From Zwartia panacis (GTDB lineage Bacteria > Pseudomonadota > Gammaproteobacteria > Burkholderiales > Burkholderiaceae_B), in the NCBI RefSeq assembly GCF_030410395.1, contig NZ_JAUHHF010000004.1, positions 1 through 64,000 on the forward strand: DNA of 64,000 nt, written 5' to 3'. Of this stretch, positions 1 through 8,849 are shown piece by piece (position 1 is the first letter of the stretch; every line of letters begins with the position of its first letter). The notes under the pieces were generated by a model, which made no database searches, was not told where the DNA came from, and worked only from the letters and a program-made list of their open reading frames with translations. A program made the position numbers and the translations under genes.

Positions 1-2
1 CA

Positions 3-92
3 ATGGCTAATCCAGGCAGTCCTAGGATAGAATCGATGTGGGACATCGGTATGATCTCCATTAAAAATGTTTCTTCGCAAAAACAAGTTTAA
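3..92 (+). other. Possible 3' end of an unidentified plus-strand gene
   Basis: Frame 3 is open from the window edge to a TAA at 90-92, about 29 codons. I do not recognise the peptide. It could be the tail of a gene that starts outside the window and converges on the M15 peptidase gene, or it could be chance. Positions 93-152 hold no clear hairpin or gene. Confidence 0.2.
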
Positions 93-152
93 TGAATACC
101 GTTGTCCCCCGTTAATGATGTAGAGCCGCCCGAGCTATTTTAATTTTACGTT

Positions 153-1007
153 TTATTGATTTTCGTCTTCGGCGAAACAATCATGGAGCGCCAGCTCTGG
201 CCGGTATTCAAAATGGATACTGTCATAGTGCCACCATTTACCGCCCCAAATAAATCCGTTTGCCTCAAAGATATCCACAATGCGGTTGAGACCTTCATCG
301 CGCAGGATTTCGATTGGGAACGTTCGATGTTGACTGCCTGAGGGATGATCCCATCGCCAGTAACGTCCAAGCGAGGAGGGTAATTTGAAATCGATGGCAA
401 TGCCCAATGCATGCATGCTTAATCGGTTGGTGCCAGCAATTTTGCGCCAATTAAAAGTGCCGATACCTTGATTCATGTAATGCGAAAGCCCTGCAGAATG
501 GATTTCTTTGCCAACTGTTTCCAGCGCGCGGGCTGCACCGTTCACGCTTGAAAACTGGAACTGACAATTGCAGGGAGCCCAGTGTATGTTCACCAGCTTT
601 TTGATGACTTCGGACGATGTTTTGCCATACATATCAAGAAAGAGGGGCATGTGACGAAGGCGCCCCGGGTCTTCGTTGTTTTGCGGCGCTCTGGCTAGAG
701 ACCCTCTTTGATACCTTTGTCGCAATTGACTGAAGAGGTCGGCGCGGTCTAGTTCATCTTCAATGTTTTTAAATAATGTTTCTGATTCGTAGGGATATCT
801 CTGCCCCGCGTGACTCACGATTACAAGATCCCCTGTAGGGAGTGTCAAATGGTCTGGGTAGGTTTTAGCCAAGCAACTCAATGCGTCATCAGGCGCAGCG
901 CTTGCCTGGTTCAATACGCTCATCAGCATCGCAACGATCCATGCGTTGAGCGATGCACGCACTTTTCCGGCAGCCAAAAACCTAATTTTTTCCAAGTAAG
1001 CTGCCAT
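153..1007 (-). CDS. M15-family (VanY/CwlK-like) D,D-peptidase, exported
   Basis: Likely zinc-dependent peptidase that trims peptidoglycan peptides in the periplasm. The C-terminal half carries the M15 zinc-site pattern: S-M-H-A-L-G-I-A-I-D (SxHxxGxAxD) and, further on, W-W-H-Y-D-S-I-H-F-E. The N-terminus has a hydrophobic stretch ending near N-Q-A-S-A-A, consistent with a long signal peptide. I chose the ATG at 1007; an in-frame TTG at 1028 gives seven more residues. The start lies 26 bases inside the 3' end of the upstream racemase-like gene, so the two are probably co-transcribed. Family membership is fairly secure; substrate and exact activity (carboxypeptidase or endopeptidase) are inferred. 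Confidence 0.8.
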   Translation of the reverse strand: MAAYLEKIRFLAAGKVRASLNAWIVAMLMSVLNQASAAPDDALSCLAKTYPDHLTLPTGDLVIVSHAGQRYPYESETLFKNIEDELDRADLFSQLRQRYQRGSLARAPQNNEDPGRLRHMPLFLDMYGKTSSEVIKKLVNIHWAPCNCQFQFSSVNGAARALETVGKEIHSAGLSHYMNQGIGTFNWRKIAGTNRLSMHALGIAIDFKLPSSLGRYWRWDHPSGSQHRTFPIEILRDEGLNRIVDIFEANGFIWGGKWWHYDSIHFEYRPELALHDCFAEDENQ

Positions 1008-1707
1008 AACCTGGAACGAACGGTTCAACGCCTGATATTTTCAAGCAGTGCCACATCATTGCCGCAACACTGGAAATCACAGGCTTGCCAAGATCACGCT
1101 CGAGTGCGTCCAGTACCTCGACGGTTGGCATTCCAACCCCGCTCAGAAAAACGACCTCGGCCTGCGCACAATCGGCGGCGCGGGCAAGCGAGTATGCCCG
1201 CTCTGGCGTTTCTTCATAGATATTCCTGACGTTTTCGAGTCGTCTGACGTTGACAACTTTCATGCCATAGCTTTCAAGCGCGGCTTGACCTGCAAGCGTT
1301 TGCGCCTCTGCGTAGGGTGTTCCGAGTGCGACTCTTTTCACCCCCAGATGATTCATCGCTGCAATCACACTTGCGAACGCTGAGGTAAAACGAACGTGAT
1401 ATTGTTTTTCGAGTCTGGCTGTCAGCTCGGCTTCACCGGCACGTCCCAGCATGTAACTCGAAGCTGTATGCGCCATGGCTATCACCTGAGGACGAATGAG
1501 AGCAAGCATTTCCGTTGGTTCGTCGATATGGTCAAGCTGTGAACGAGTCCGCTGGTCCTGGCCATCGTGTGCGCCGGGTGTGCCACGCGCAATCATCCGA
1601 GCGAAATGTACGGAGACACCGTCAGGTTTAAGTGAAAATAATTCAGGTTCTACGTTGGGGTTTCCAGGGGGTAGTAAGAAACCCAGTCGAGCACGCCATC
1701 CATCCAT
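982..1707 (-). CDS. Asp/Glu racemase superfamily protein (maleate isomerase / arylmalonate decarboxylase-like)
   Basis: The protein begins W-R-A-R-L-G-F-L-L-P-P-G-N-P, the usual opening of the maleate cis-trans isomerase / arylmalonate decarboxylase branch of the Asp/Glu/hydantoin racemase fold, and keeps the two-domain pattern with G-K-P-V-I-S-S near the C-terminus. I start at the ATG at 1707 because it sits just before the conserved domain; an ATG at 1794 would overlap the upstream binding-protein gene. The positions where the family carries catalytic cysteines read M-A-H-T-A-S-S and F-L-S-G-V-G-M here, so the chemistry may differ. Lying directly after a Bug-type binding protein, it may act on an imported carboxylic acid. 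Substrate unknown. Confidence 0.75.
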   Translation of the reverse strand: MDGWRARLGFLLPPGNPNVEPELFSLKPDGVSVHFARMIARGTPGAHDGQDQRTRSQLDHIDEPTEMLALIRPQVIAMAHTASSYMLGRAGEAELTARLEKQYHVRFTSAFASVIAAMNHLGVKRVALGTPYAEAQTLAGQAALESYGMKVVNVRRLENVRNIYEETPERAYSLARAADCAQAEVVFLSGVGMPTVEVLDALERDLGKPVISSVAAMMWHCLKISGVEPFVPGYGSLLGKN

Positions 1708-1760
1708 GATTTCTGTCCAGTTGAGTACGTTGTGTTGAGATCTTGTCAAAGTTGAGGGTT

Positions 1761-2723
1761 TTAATTTTTCACACCACCAGCGATTTTGGACCATTTAGCC
1801 ATTTCGTCTTTAATGTGTGTATGGACCTCTTTTGCTGAACCTTTTTTGACTTGCACGGACATATTGGCCAGTCGACTTTCAACTTCTTTGCTTTGTAGTG
1901 CGATGTCGATACTTTGACCCAGTTTCTCGATGGCATCTTTAGGCGTGCCCGCTGGCGCAACAAAGAAAAAGGAAACTTCAGTAAACATATCCGGAATACC
2001 CGCTTCCTTGACTGTGGGCACGTCTGGTAGCGCAGCCAGTCGTTTGTCACCAGTGACCGCTAGTACACGAATTTTCTCGCCTTTTGCCAAACCGACCGCA
2101 GAGGCGGCGGTTGTAAACCACACTTGAATACGTCCTGCCAGCACATCGACTTGTGCATCAGAGGTGCTTTTGTAAGGAATCATGACCATGTCAAGATTGT
2201 TAGAGGCCTTCAGTTTGGATCCAAGATAGTCAGAGACGCTGCCTGAGGGGCCGTTGTAATTCAGCTTTCCAGGTGAGGCTTTGGCAAGACTGACAATATC
2301 TTGCAATGATTTTGCGGGCAGGCTTGGAGGAACGGCAACCACATATGGCAGACTGGCTGCAAACGCAATGGACTCGAAATCTTTCGAAAGATCCGTTTTG
2401 ACAGCCGGATTGGTCACTTGATTAATAATGCCGCTTGTACTGGTCAGGAAAATCGTATAACCGTCGGGCTTGGCTTGAGCAACATAGTCTGTTGCGATGT
2501 TGCCTGTTGCTCCGGCTTTGTTTTCAACCAGAACCGTTGTTTTCATGATCTGAGTCAGTTGCTGGGCGACTTCTCGGGCAATCATGTCATTGCCACTTCC
2601 TGGTCCGTACGGCACAACGATAGTGATCGGCCTCGATGGGTAGTTTTGGGCACTCAGCGCCATGGGCACTAAGCACAACAGCCATAACAAACGAAGCACA
2701 ATCCTAGGAGGGGTGAATTTCAT
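1761..2723 (-). CDS. Bug-family (TctC) periplasmic solute-binding protein
   Basis: A 320-residue protein with a signal peptide (hydrophobic core then A-L-S-A-Q-N-Y-P) followed by the Bug hallmark Y-P-S-R-P-I-T-I-V-V-P-Y-G-P-G-S-G-N-D. These proteins bind carboxylates in the periplasm for tripartite tricarboxylate transporters. No TctA/TctB membrane genes are nearby, which is common because the family is greatly expanded in Alcaligenaceae and Burkholderiales. The gene is the first of a minus-strand set with the racemase-like enzyme (about 53 bases downstream) and is divergent from thrS. Ligand unknown. Confidence 0.92.
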   Translation of the reverse strand: MKFTPPRIVLRLLWLLCLVPMALSAQNYPSRPITIVVPYGPGSGNDMIAREVAQQLTQIMKTTVLVENKAGATGNIATDYVAQAKPDGYTIFLTSTSGIINQVTNPAVKTDLSKDFESIAFAASLPYVVAVPPSLPAKSLQDIVSLAKASPGKLNYNGPSGSVSDYLGSKLKASNNLDMVMIPYKSTSDAQVDVLAGRIQVWFTTAASAVGLAKGEKIRVLAVTGDKRLAALPDVPTVKEAGIPDMFTEVSFFFVAPAGTPKDAIEKLGQSIDIALQSKEVESRLANMSVQVKKGSAKEVHTHIKDEMAKWSKIAGGVKN

Positions 2724-2851
2724 GATTTTGTCTCTTGGTTTTGTTGAAATAATGTTGATTTCACGATAGCAGAACTCTGCCTGAGTGTTAATTGAATAAT
2801 CGTTGAAATGGTAAACTTGCCCTTTGTCGCTTTGTTACAGGATTAGTGCTG

Positions 2852-4801
2852 ATGCTCTCAATAACGCTCCCCGACGGGTCGCAGCGTCAATACCCCGGAC
2901 CGGTTACGGTTGCCGAGGTGGCTCAATCGATTGGCGCAGGTCTGGCGCGTGCCGCCTTGGGTGGACGGATCACGAAAGACGGCCAGAGCCGTCTTGTTGA
3001 CACGACGCATCGTCTTGAAAGCGACACCCAGCTTGCCATTATCACGGCCAAGGATACCGATGGTCTTGACCTGATCCGTCATTCGACGGCTCATTTGTTA
3101 GCCTATGCGGTTAAATCGCTTTTTCCAGAGGCACAAGTCACAATCGGTCCGGTGATTGACAACGGTTTTTATTACGATTTTTCCTATAAACGCCCCTTCA
3201 CGCCCGAAGACTTGGTTGCCATTGAAAAGAAAATGGCGGAGCTTGCCAAAAAAGATGAAGTCGTGACACGCGAAGAATGGCTGCGCGATGACGCTGTCGC
3301 CTATTTCAAAGGTATCGGCGAGACCTACAAAGCCGAGATTATTGGTGCCATACCGGGCAATGAAACGATTAGTCTGTATCGCGAAGGGGACTTTATCGAT
3401 CTGTGCCGCGGTCCTCATGTGCCGAGCACCGGAAAACTAAAGGTTTTCAAACTCATGAAAGTCGCTGGCGCGTATTGGCGTGGCGACAGCAACAATGAAA
3501 TGTTGCAGCGTATTTATGGCACGGCTTGGGCGACCAAAGAGGACCAGGACGCATACCTGCACATGCTTGAAGAAGCCGAGCGCCGCGATCATCGCAAGAT
3601 CGGTCGAGATCTTGATTTATTCCATTTTCAAGAAGAGGGGCCAGGCCTGATCTTCTGGCATCCCAAGGGGTGGGCGATCTGGCAACAAGTTGAGCAATAC
3701 ATGCGCGCCGTGTATCGTGACAATGGTTATCAGGAGGTCAAGGCGCCTCAGATTCTTGATATCTCTCTGTGGAAAAAGACCGGACACTGGGACAACTACC
3801 GCGAGAACATGTTCACGACGGAATCAGAGAACCGCGTGTATGGTCTCAAGCCCATGAATTGTCCCGGCCATGTGCAAATATTTAATTCAGGGTTGCATTC
3901 TTACCGTGACCTGCCATTGCGTTATGGCGAGTTTGGGCAGTGCCATCGGAATGAGCCTTCCGGATCGCTACACGGCATGATGCGTGTCCGTGGCTTTACC
4001 CAGGACGATGGTCATATTTTTTGCACGGAAGACCAATTGCAGGATGAGTGCGCAGCATTCACGGCCCTCTTGCAAAAAGTCTATGCTGATTTCGGTTTCA
4101 CCGAGGTTCTTTACAAGGTCGCGACGCGTCCCGAAAAGAGAATTGGTAGTGACGAGGTCTGGGACAAGGCAGAAACCGCACTGATGGAAAGTCTCAAGCG
4201 GACGGGTTGCGTCTTCGAAGTTTCTCCGGGTGAGGGGGCTTTTTATGGCCCCAAGATTGAATACACACTGAAAGACGCGATTGGAAGACACTGGCAGTGC
4301 GGAACGATACAGGTCGACTTTTCAATGCCCCAGCGCTTGGGTGCCGAGTTTGTAGACGCCTCTGACCAGCGCCGTGCGCCCGTGATGTTGCACCGTGCGA
4401 TCCTGGGTTCTTTCGAGCGTTTTATCGGTATGTTGATCGAAAATCATGCCGGTGCGATGCCCGCTTGGCTTGCTCCTGTTCAGGCGGTTGTATGCTGTAT
4501 ATCTGAACATGCGGCAGATTATGCGGCAGAAATCACACAAAGCCTGAAAAAACAAGGCTTTAGAGTAGAATCAGATTGTCGCAGTGAAAAAATTACCTAT
4601 AAAATCCGTGAACACAGTCTACAAAAGGTTCCCTATATCTTGGTGGTTGGTGAAAAAGAGCGCCAGGCAGGGACTGTAGCTGTACGTGGACGTGGTGGGG
4701 TCGAGCTTGGAGTCATGCCCGCAGCTCAATTCGCTTCACTGCTAAACGAAGACGTGGCTTGTCGCCGCAATTCCGGTTCGCCTGCAACGCAGTCGGCCTA
4801 A
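2852..4801 (+). CDS. thrS: Threonine--tRNA ligase
   Basis: Class II synthetase that charges tRNA-Thr with threonine and edits mischarged serine. Order seen: TGS domain (residues 1-60, opening L-S-I-T-L-P-D-G-S), editing domain (H-S-T-A-H-L-L-A and the distal zinc-like histidines), catalytic core with M-N-C-P-G-H (zinc cysteine) and motif 2 around [10 protein letters not shown], and the C-terminal anticodon-binding domain. Length 649 residues is normal. I start at ATG 2852: the AGGA at 2839-2842 lies 9 bases before it but only 3 before the in-frame GTG at 2846. infC follows after 18 bases. Confidence 0.97.
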   Translation: MLSITLPDGSQRQYPGPVTVAEVAQSIGAGLARAALGGRITKDGQSRLVDTTHRLESDTQLAIITAKDTDGLDLIRHSTAHLLAYAVKSLFPEAQVTIGPVIDNGFYYDFSYKRPFTPEDLVAIEKKMAELAKKDEVVTREEWLRDDAVAYFKGIGETYKAEIIGAIPGNETISLYREGDFIDLCRGPHVPSTGKLKVFKLMKVAGAYWRGDSNNEMLQRIYGTAWATKEDQDAYLHMLEEAERRDHRKIGRDLDLFHFQEEGPGLIFWHPKGWAIWQQVEQYMRAVYRDNGYQEVKAPQILDISLWKKTGHWDNYRENMFTTESENRVYGLKPMNCPGHVQIFNSGLHSYRDLPLRYGEFGQCHRNEPSGSLHGMMRVRGFTQDDGHIFCTEDQLQDECAAFTALLQKVYADFGFTEVLYKVATRPEKRIGSDEVWDKAETALMESLKRTGCVFEVSPGEGAFYGPKIEYTLKDAIGRHWQCGTIQVDFSMPQRLGAEFVDASDQRRAPVMLHRAILGSFERFIGMLIENHAGAMPAWLAPVQAVVCCISEHAADYAAEITQSLKKQGFRVESDCRSEKITYKIREHSLQKVPYILVVGEKERQAGTVAVRGRGGVELGVMPAAQFASLLNEDVACRRNSGSPATQSA

Positions 4802-4819
4802 CTACTAGGAGTCGTCAAC

Positions 4820-5362
4820 ATCGCAACAGAAAAACCCCACCGCATCAATGGTGAAATTCGAGTTCCCGAGGTGCGTTTATTAGGCATAGAGGGCGAGCAG
4901 CTCGGTATTGTGAAAACTTTTGATGCCATTCGCATGGCTGAAGAAAGTGAAATCGATTTGGTTGAGATCGCACCAAATGCTGATCCGCCAGTTTGCCGCT
5001 TGATGGATTACGGCAAGTTCAAATACCAAGAACAAAAGCGTTTGGCCGAAGCGCGTGCCAAGCAAAAAATCATTCAGGTCAAAGAGGTCAAGTTTCGTCC
5101 TGCCACGGATGAGGGTGACTATCAGGTCAAGCTTCGTAACCTCAAGCGCTTTCTCGATGAAGGTGATAAAGCGAAAGTCACGCTACGTTTCCGCGGTCGC
5201 GAAATGGCGCACCAGGAACTTGGCATGCGTGTTCTGGAGCGAGTTCGCGATGACTTGACAGATATGGCTGTTGTTGAAGCCATGCCCAAGCTGGAAGGTC
5301 GTCAAATGGTGATGGTGCTTGCACCTCGCAAGAAAACCGCCACCAAAGAAGCCGCAGCCTAA
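4820..5362 (+). CDS. infC: Translation initiation factor IF-3, with rare ATC start codon
   Basis: IF-3 binds the 30S subunit and proofreads initiator tRNA and start codon. The 180-residue reading frame opens with ATC at 4820 (then [12 protein letters not shown]), 8 bases after an AGGAG at 4807-4811. Non-canonical AUU/AUC/AUA starts are the classical basis of IF-3 autoregulation, because IF-3 discriminates against them. A later in-frame GTG at 4871 would cut off conserved N-terminal residues. The usual core [13 protein letters not shown] is present. gshB begins 5 bases after the stop. Confidence 0.95.
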   Translation: MATEKPHRINGEIRVPEVRLLGIEGEQLGIVKTFDAIRMAEESEIDLVEIAPNADPPVCRLMDYGKFKYQEQKRLAEARAKQKIIQVKEVKFRPATDEGDYQVKLRNLKRFLDEGDKAKVTLRFRGREMAHQELGMRVLERVRDDLTDMAVVEAMPKLEGRQMVMVLAPRKKTATKEAAA

Positions 5363-5366
5363 AACC

Positions 5367-6332
5367 ATGCATGTCCTGTTTGTACTGGATCCACTTCCAA
5401 GCTTAAACGCCTACAAGGACAGCTCTGTTGCAATGATGCAAGCACTCGTTGCTCGCGGTCATTCACTCAGTGTTGCCTTGCAGGGCGATGTGTTCATCGA
5501 GAGTGGTCAGGTTTTTGCTCGTGCCCAGCCTATCGGATTGGTCACGGGCGCGGACTTGCATGCTTCTGAATGGTGGACGCAGGTCGGTGATGCTGTCGAT
5601 ACGCCTTTGCGAGACTTTTCGGCAGTTCTGATGCGTAAAGATCCTCCTTTCGATATGGAGTATGTTTACATCACGCACATGTTTGATTATGCGCAGTCGC
5701 AAGGCGCCCGTATTTTCAATAGTGGTTCGGCCATTCGAAATCATCCTGAAAAGCTCGCTATCACTGAGTTCGCTCAATTTACGACTCCCACGCTAGTCAC
5801 GCGCGATATGGCCCGCATCAAGGCTTTTCACGCAGAGCATCGTGATGTGATCGTCAAGCCCCTTGATGGTATGGGTGGCACGGGCATCTTTAAACTTTCA
5901 GTCAACGAACCCAACCTGAACGCGATTCTGGAGTCTCTCACCCACGATGGACAGCGTTCCATCATGGCGCAGCGTTACATTCCAGAAATTTCCCAGGGCG
6001 ATAAACGTATTTTGCTGATCGGTGGCGAACCCGTGCCTTATTGTCTGGCACGTATACCGCTTGCCGGTGAAACCAGAGGAAATTTGGCGGCAGGTGGACG
6101 TGGAGTGGCTCAACCTCTATCTGCGAGAGACTGGGAAATCGCGCGTGAAATCGCCCCCCAACTGAGCAAAAGAGGTTTGCTACTTGTCGGACTGGATGTG
6201 ATCGGTCAATATGTAACGGAGATCAACGTGACGAGTCCGACCTGCTTCGTTGAAATCACGCAGCAGACTGGGTTTGACGTAGGTGCTCGTTTCGTCGAGG
6301 CTTTGGAGTCTGCCGTCGAGCGGGCTGTTTAA
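5367..6332 (+). CDS. gshB: Glutathione synthetase
   Basis: ATP-grasp ligase joining gamma-glutamylcysteine and glycine, the last step of glutathione synthesis in the cytosol. Seen: N-terminal domain starting M-H-V-L-F-V-L-D-P-L, then the ATP-grasp core with V-I-V-K-P-L-D-G-M-G-G-T-G and the C-terminal I-N-V-T-S-P-T metal-binding segment. 321 residues, normal. The start is ATG 5367, five bases after infC, with no clear ribosome-binding site, so translation is probably coupled to infC. It leads into the PTS genes with a 3-base gap. gshA is not in the window. Confidence 0.96.
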   Translation: MHVLFVLDPLPSLNAYKDSSVAMMQALVARGHSLSVALQGDVFIESGQVFARAQPIGLVTGADLHASEWWTQVGDAVDTPLRDFSAVLMRKDPPFDMEYVYITHMFDYAQSQGARIFNSGSAIRNHPEKLAITEFAQFTTPTLVTRDMARIKAFHAEHRDVIVKPLDGMGGTGIFKLSVNEPNLNAILESLTHDGQRSIMAQRYIPEISQGDKRILLIGGEPVPYCLARIPLAGETRGNLAAGGRGVAQPLSARDWEIAREIAPQLSKRGLLLVGLDVIGQYVTEINVTSPTCFVEITQQTGFDVGARFVEALESAVERAV

Positions 6333-6335
6333 GCG

Positions 6336-6731
6336 ATGACCGTCATTTTTATCGTGGCGCATGCGCCACTCGCTTCAGCTTTAAAGGCCTGCGTCTGGCA
6401 TGTTCTGGGTTGTGATCCACATATTCAAGCCTTTGATGTTGAGCCCGATGAATGTGCTTCGGATTCTGCACCCAGGCTCGCGGCCTCAATCTTTGAAAGT
6501 GCTCAAGGACAGGGCGCATTAATTTTGACTGACTTGCCCGGTGCAACGCCCTCGAACATCGCGGTTGCAGCGTCAAAGCTTTTGCATTCTCAGGGTGTAT
6601 CGAGTCACGTTTTAGGTGGCGTCAATGCCTCAATGTTGCTCAAAGCTATCAATTATCGCAATGCAGCATTGGATGTTGTGATCGAGAAGGCACTTATTGG
6701 CGCCACACAGGCTGTCTTGCGTGTAGACTGA
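6336..6731 (+). CDS. PTS EIIA component, mannose-type (orphan)
   Basis: A 131-residue single-domain EIIA of the mannose superfamily. The phosphorylatable histidine is His9 in I-V-A-H-A-P-L-A-S-A. It accepts phosphate from HPr. No EIIB or EIIC transporter domains are encoded nearby, so this is the incomplete PTS typical of Betaproteobacteria, thought to act in regulation rather than sugar uptake. Lies directly between gshB and ptsH in one plus-strand unit. Confidence 0.9.
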   Translation: MTVIFIVAHAPLASALKACVWHVLGCDPHIQAFDVEPDECASDSAPRLAASIFESAQGQGALILTDLPGATPSNIAVAASKLLHSQGVSSHVLGGVNASMLLKAINYRNAALDVVIEKALIGATQAVLRVD

Positions 6732-6773
6732 TGTTATCTGCGCGAGCCAACCTTATTTCCTTATTCTTTCGAT

Positions 6774-7043
6774 ATGCCTGATCTCGATATCGTCGTGTCC
6801 AACAAGCTTGGCTTGCATGCGCGTGCTGCGGCCAAGCTCACCCAGCTTGCTGGTAAGTTCAGTAGCGAAATCTTCATCTCCAAGGGCGCGCAACGCGTGA
6901 ATGCTAAAAGCATCATGGGCGTCATGATGTTAGCTGCGGGTATTCGAACCACTGTTAAAGTTGAAGCGAACGGCAGTGATGCCGATCAAGCACTCGACGC
7001 TATTCAAAAACTGTTCGATGATAAATTCGGCGAAGGCGAATAA
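6774..7043 (+). CDS. ptsH: Phosphocarrier protein HPr
   Basis: An 89-residue HPr. His15 in N-K-L-G-L-H-A-R-A is the residue phosphorylated by enzyme I. The segment K-S-I-M-G-V-M places a serine exactly at position 46, the site used by HPr kinase/phosphorylase in organisms that have HprK (no hprK is in this window). It relays phosphate from EI to the EIIA encoded just upstream. ptsI starts about 28 bases downstream. No strong ribosome-binding site is visible before the ATG. Confidence 0.96.
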   Translation: MPDLDIVVSNKLGLHARAAAKLTQLAGKFSSEIFISKGAQRVNAKSIMGVMMLAAGIRTTVKVEANGSDADQALDAIQKLFDDKFGEGE

Positions 7044-7071
7044 CCAGTCTGACGACTTGCGTCCGGCTCCC

Positions 7072-8784
7072 ATGGTTTGCCTGTATGGGCAGGGAGCAGC
7101 GCGAGGATATGCGATTGGTCGTGCTTTGGTCATGGGTGCTACCGCACTTGAGGTCGCTCATTACAGAGTGCACCCTGATGCTGTTCAAGCAGAACAAGCC
7201 CGATTGAGCAAGGCACTCGAGACCACTCGCCAAGAGATGCTCGAGCTTGTAGAGACCTTGCCGGAGGACGCACCGCGCGAATTGGCTGCGTTGTTAAGTG
7301 TGCATGGCATGCTGCTCTCTGATCCATTGCTTGCTGATGAAGCTTTGAATCTGATTCAAAACAAACATTACAACGCCGAATGGGCTCTAACAACACAAGG
7401 CCAAATCCTGGGTGAGCAGTTCGCCGCGATGGAGGACGATTATTTGCGCGAACGCGGCGCTGATGTCAGACATGTGATTGAACGCGTTCTGCACGTTTTG
7501 GCGGGGTCCCGTGCCATCAGTGCACTGGATCTTGCCGGTGAGTCTGGTGAGCCGTTGATTGTCATTGCGCATGATATTTCACCCGCAGACATGATTCGTT
7601 TGCGTGGTGGCCGTTTTGCGGGTTTTGCCACTGATCTGGGTGGTGCGACCTCGCACACCGCGATCGTGGCGCGCAGTATGTCTGTGCCGGCGGTAGTGGC
7701 TCTGGGTCATGCGCGTAGTTTGCTTCGAGATGGCGATACGGTCATTATCGACGGCATTCAAGGGGCGTTGATTGTCAACCCATCCTCGTTGGCACTCGAA
7801 CAGTACAAAAAGCTTCAGGAACGTTATTTAGACGACCGCATGACGTTGGCGGCTCTCAAAGACGTGCCCGCCGAAACTCTGGATGGCATCAACATTTCTT
7901 TGCAGGCAAATATTGAATTGCCGGATGAAGTTGATCTGGCACTGGCAAACGGAGCGACTGGTATTGGGTTGTTTCGCAGCGAATTTTTATTTATTGGTCG
8001 AACGGAACTCCCCGGTGAGGAAGAGCAATATCAGGCCTATGCTGCGGTGGTGAAAGCGATGCAACATCGACCCGTCACGATTCGCACTCTCGATGTCGGT
8101 GCTGATAAAGCCCTAGACGGAGAAGCGACGGTGGCGACGAATCCTGCGCTGGGCTTGCGGGCTATCCGTTATTGTTTGGCCCATCCTGATTTGTTCGCGA
8201 CACAGCTCAGAGCAATTTTAAGAGCGTCTGCGCATGGCACCGTTCGTATATTGATCCCTATGGTGGCTCACATGCATGAGGTGATCGCGGCCAAAGCTGC
8301 GGTTGAGTCCGCCAAGAGAGAGTTAGACAAGCGCGGTGAGCCCTATGCCGATCATGTCCAGATCGGTTGTATGGTTGAAATTCCCGCAACGGCGATTGCG
8401 ATCGATCCTTTTGCGGATGCTTTGGATTTTCTGTCGATTGGCACCAATGACTTGATTCAGTACACACTGGCGATTGATCGAGCCGACAATGAGGTGTCCG
8501 CACTTTACGATCCGCTTCACCCTGCAGTGCTCAAGCTGATCGCCAACACCATCAACGCGGGCATTCGGGCGGGCATACCTGTTGCGGTGTGTGGAGAGAT
8601 GGCCGGTGACCCGAAGTTGACACGTTTGTTACTCGGTCTTGGTTTGACACACTTTTCAATGCACCCCCAGCAATTACTGGATGTCAAACGAGAAATCAGA
8701 CGTGGTCATTCCAATGCGTTAAGACAACAAGTCGCGACCGCGTTGAATCGACACAGTACGATTGATCCTAACGTGCTTCAATAG
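7072..8784 (+). CDS. ptsI: PTS enzyme I (phosphoenolpyruvate-protein phosphotransferase)
   Basis: Transfers phosphate from PEP to HPr. Seen: N-terminal domain opening G-A-A-R-G-Y-A-I-G-R-A, the active histidine in G-G-A-T-S-H-T-A-I-V-A-R-S, and the PEP-binding TIM-barrel half with G-L-F-R-S-E-F-L-F and C-G-E-M-A-G-D-P. 570 residues. Start is uncertain: ATG 7072 begins right at the conserved domain, TTG 7057 and ATG 7018 (inside ptsH) are in frame. The transcript probably ends at the strong hairpin at 8797-8831. Confidence 0.95.
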   Translation: MVCLYGQGAARGYAIGRALVMGATALEVAHYRVHPDAVQAEQARLSKALETTRQEMLELVETLPEDAPRELAALLSVHGMLLSDPLLADEALNLIQNKHYNAEWALTTQGQILGEQFAAMEDDYLRERGADVRHVIERVLHVLAGSRAISALDLAGESGEPLIVIAHDISPADMIRLRGGRFAGFATDLGGATSHTAIVARSMSVPAVVALGHARSLLRDGDTVIIDGIQGALIVNPSSLALEQYKKLQERYLDDRMTLAALKDVPAETLDGINISLQANIELPDEVDLALANGATGIGLFRSEFLFIGRTELPGEEEQYQAYAAVVKAMQHRPVTIRTLDVGADKALDGEATVATNPALGLRAIRYCLAHPDLFATQLRAILRASAHGTVRILIPMVAHMHEVIAAKAAVESAKRELDKRGEPYADHVQIGCMVEIPATAIAIDPFADALDFLSIGTNDLIQYTLAIDRADNEVSALYDPLHPAVLKLIANTINAGIRAGIPVAVCGEMAGDPKLTRLLLGLGLTHFSMHPQQLLDVKREIRRGHSNALRQQVATALNRHSTIDPNVLQ

Positions 8785-8796
8785 AATAGTTTAAAA

Positions 8797-8831
8797 AAAT
8801 GCCGACTGTGAGGTGATCACAGTCGGCATTT
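8797..8831. terminator. Bidirectional rho-independent terminator between ptsI and amtB
   Basis: Perfect 15-base inverted repeat (8797-8811 with 8817-8831), loop GGTGA, GC-rich middle GCCGACTGTGA, with an A-run on one side and T-run on the other. It lies between the convergent ptsI and amtB genes and can serve both. Confidence 0.9.
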
Positions 8832-8849
8832 CCATATCAGACTTTCAAA

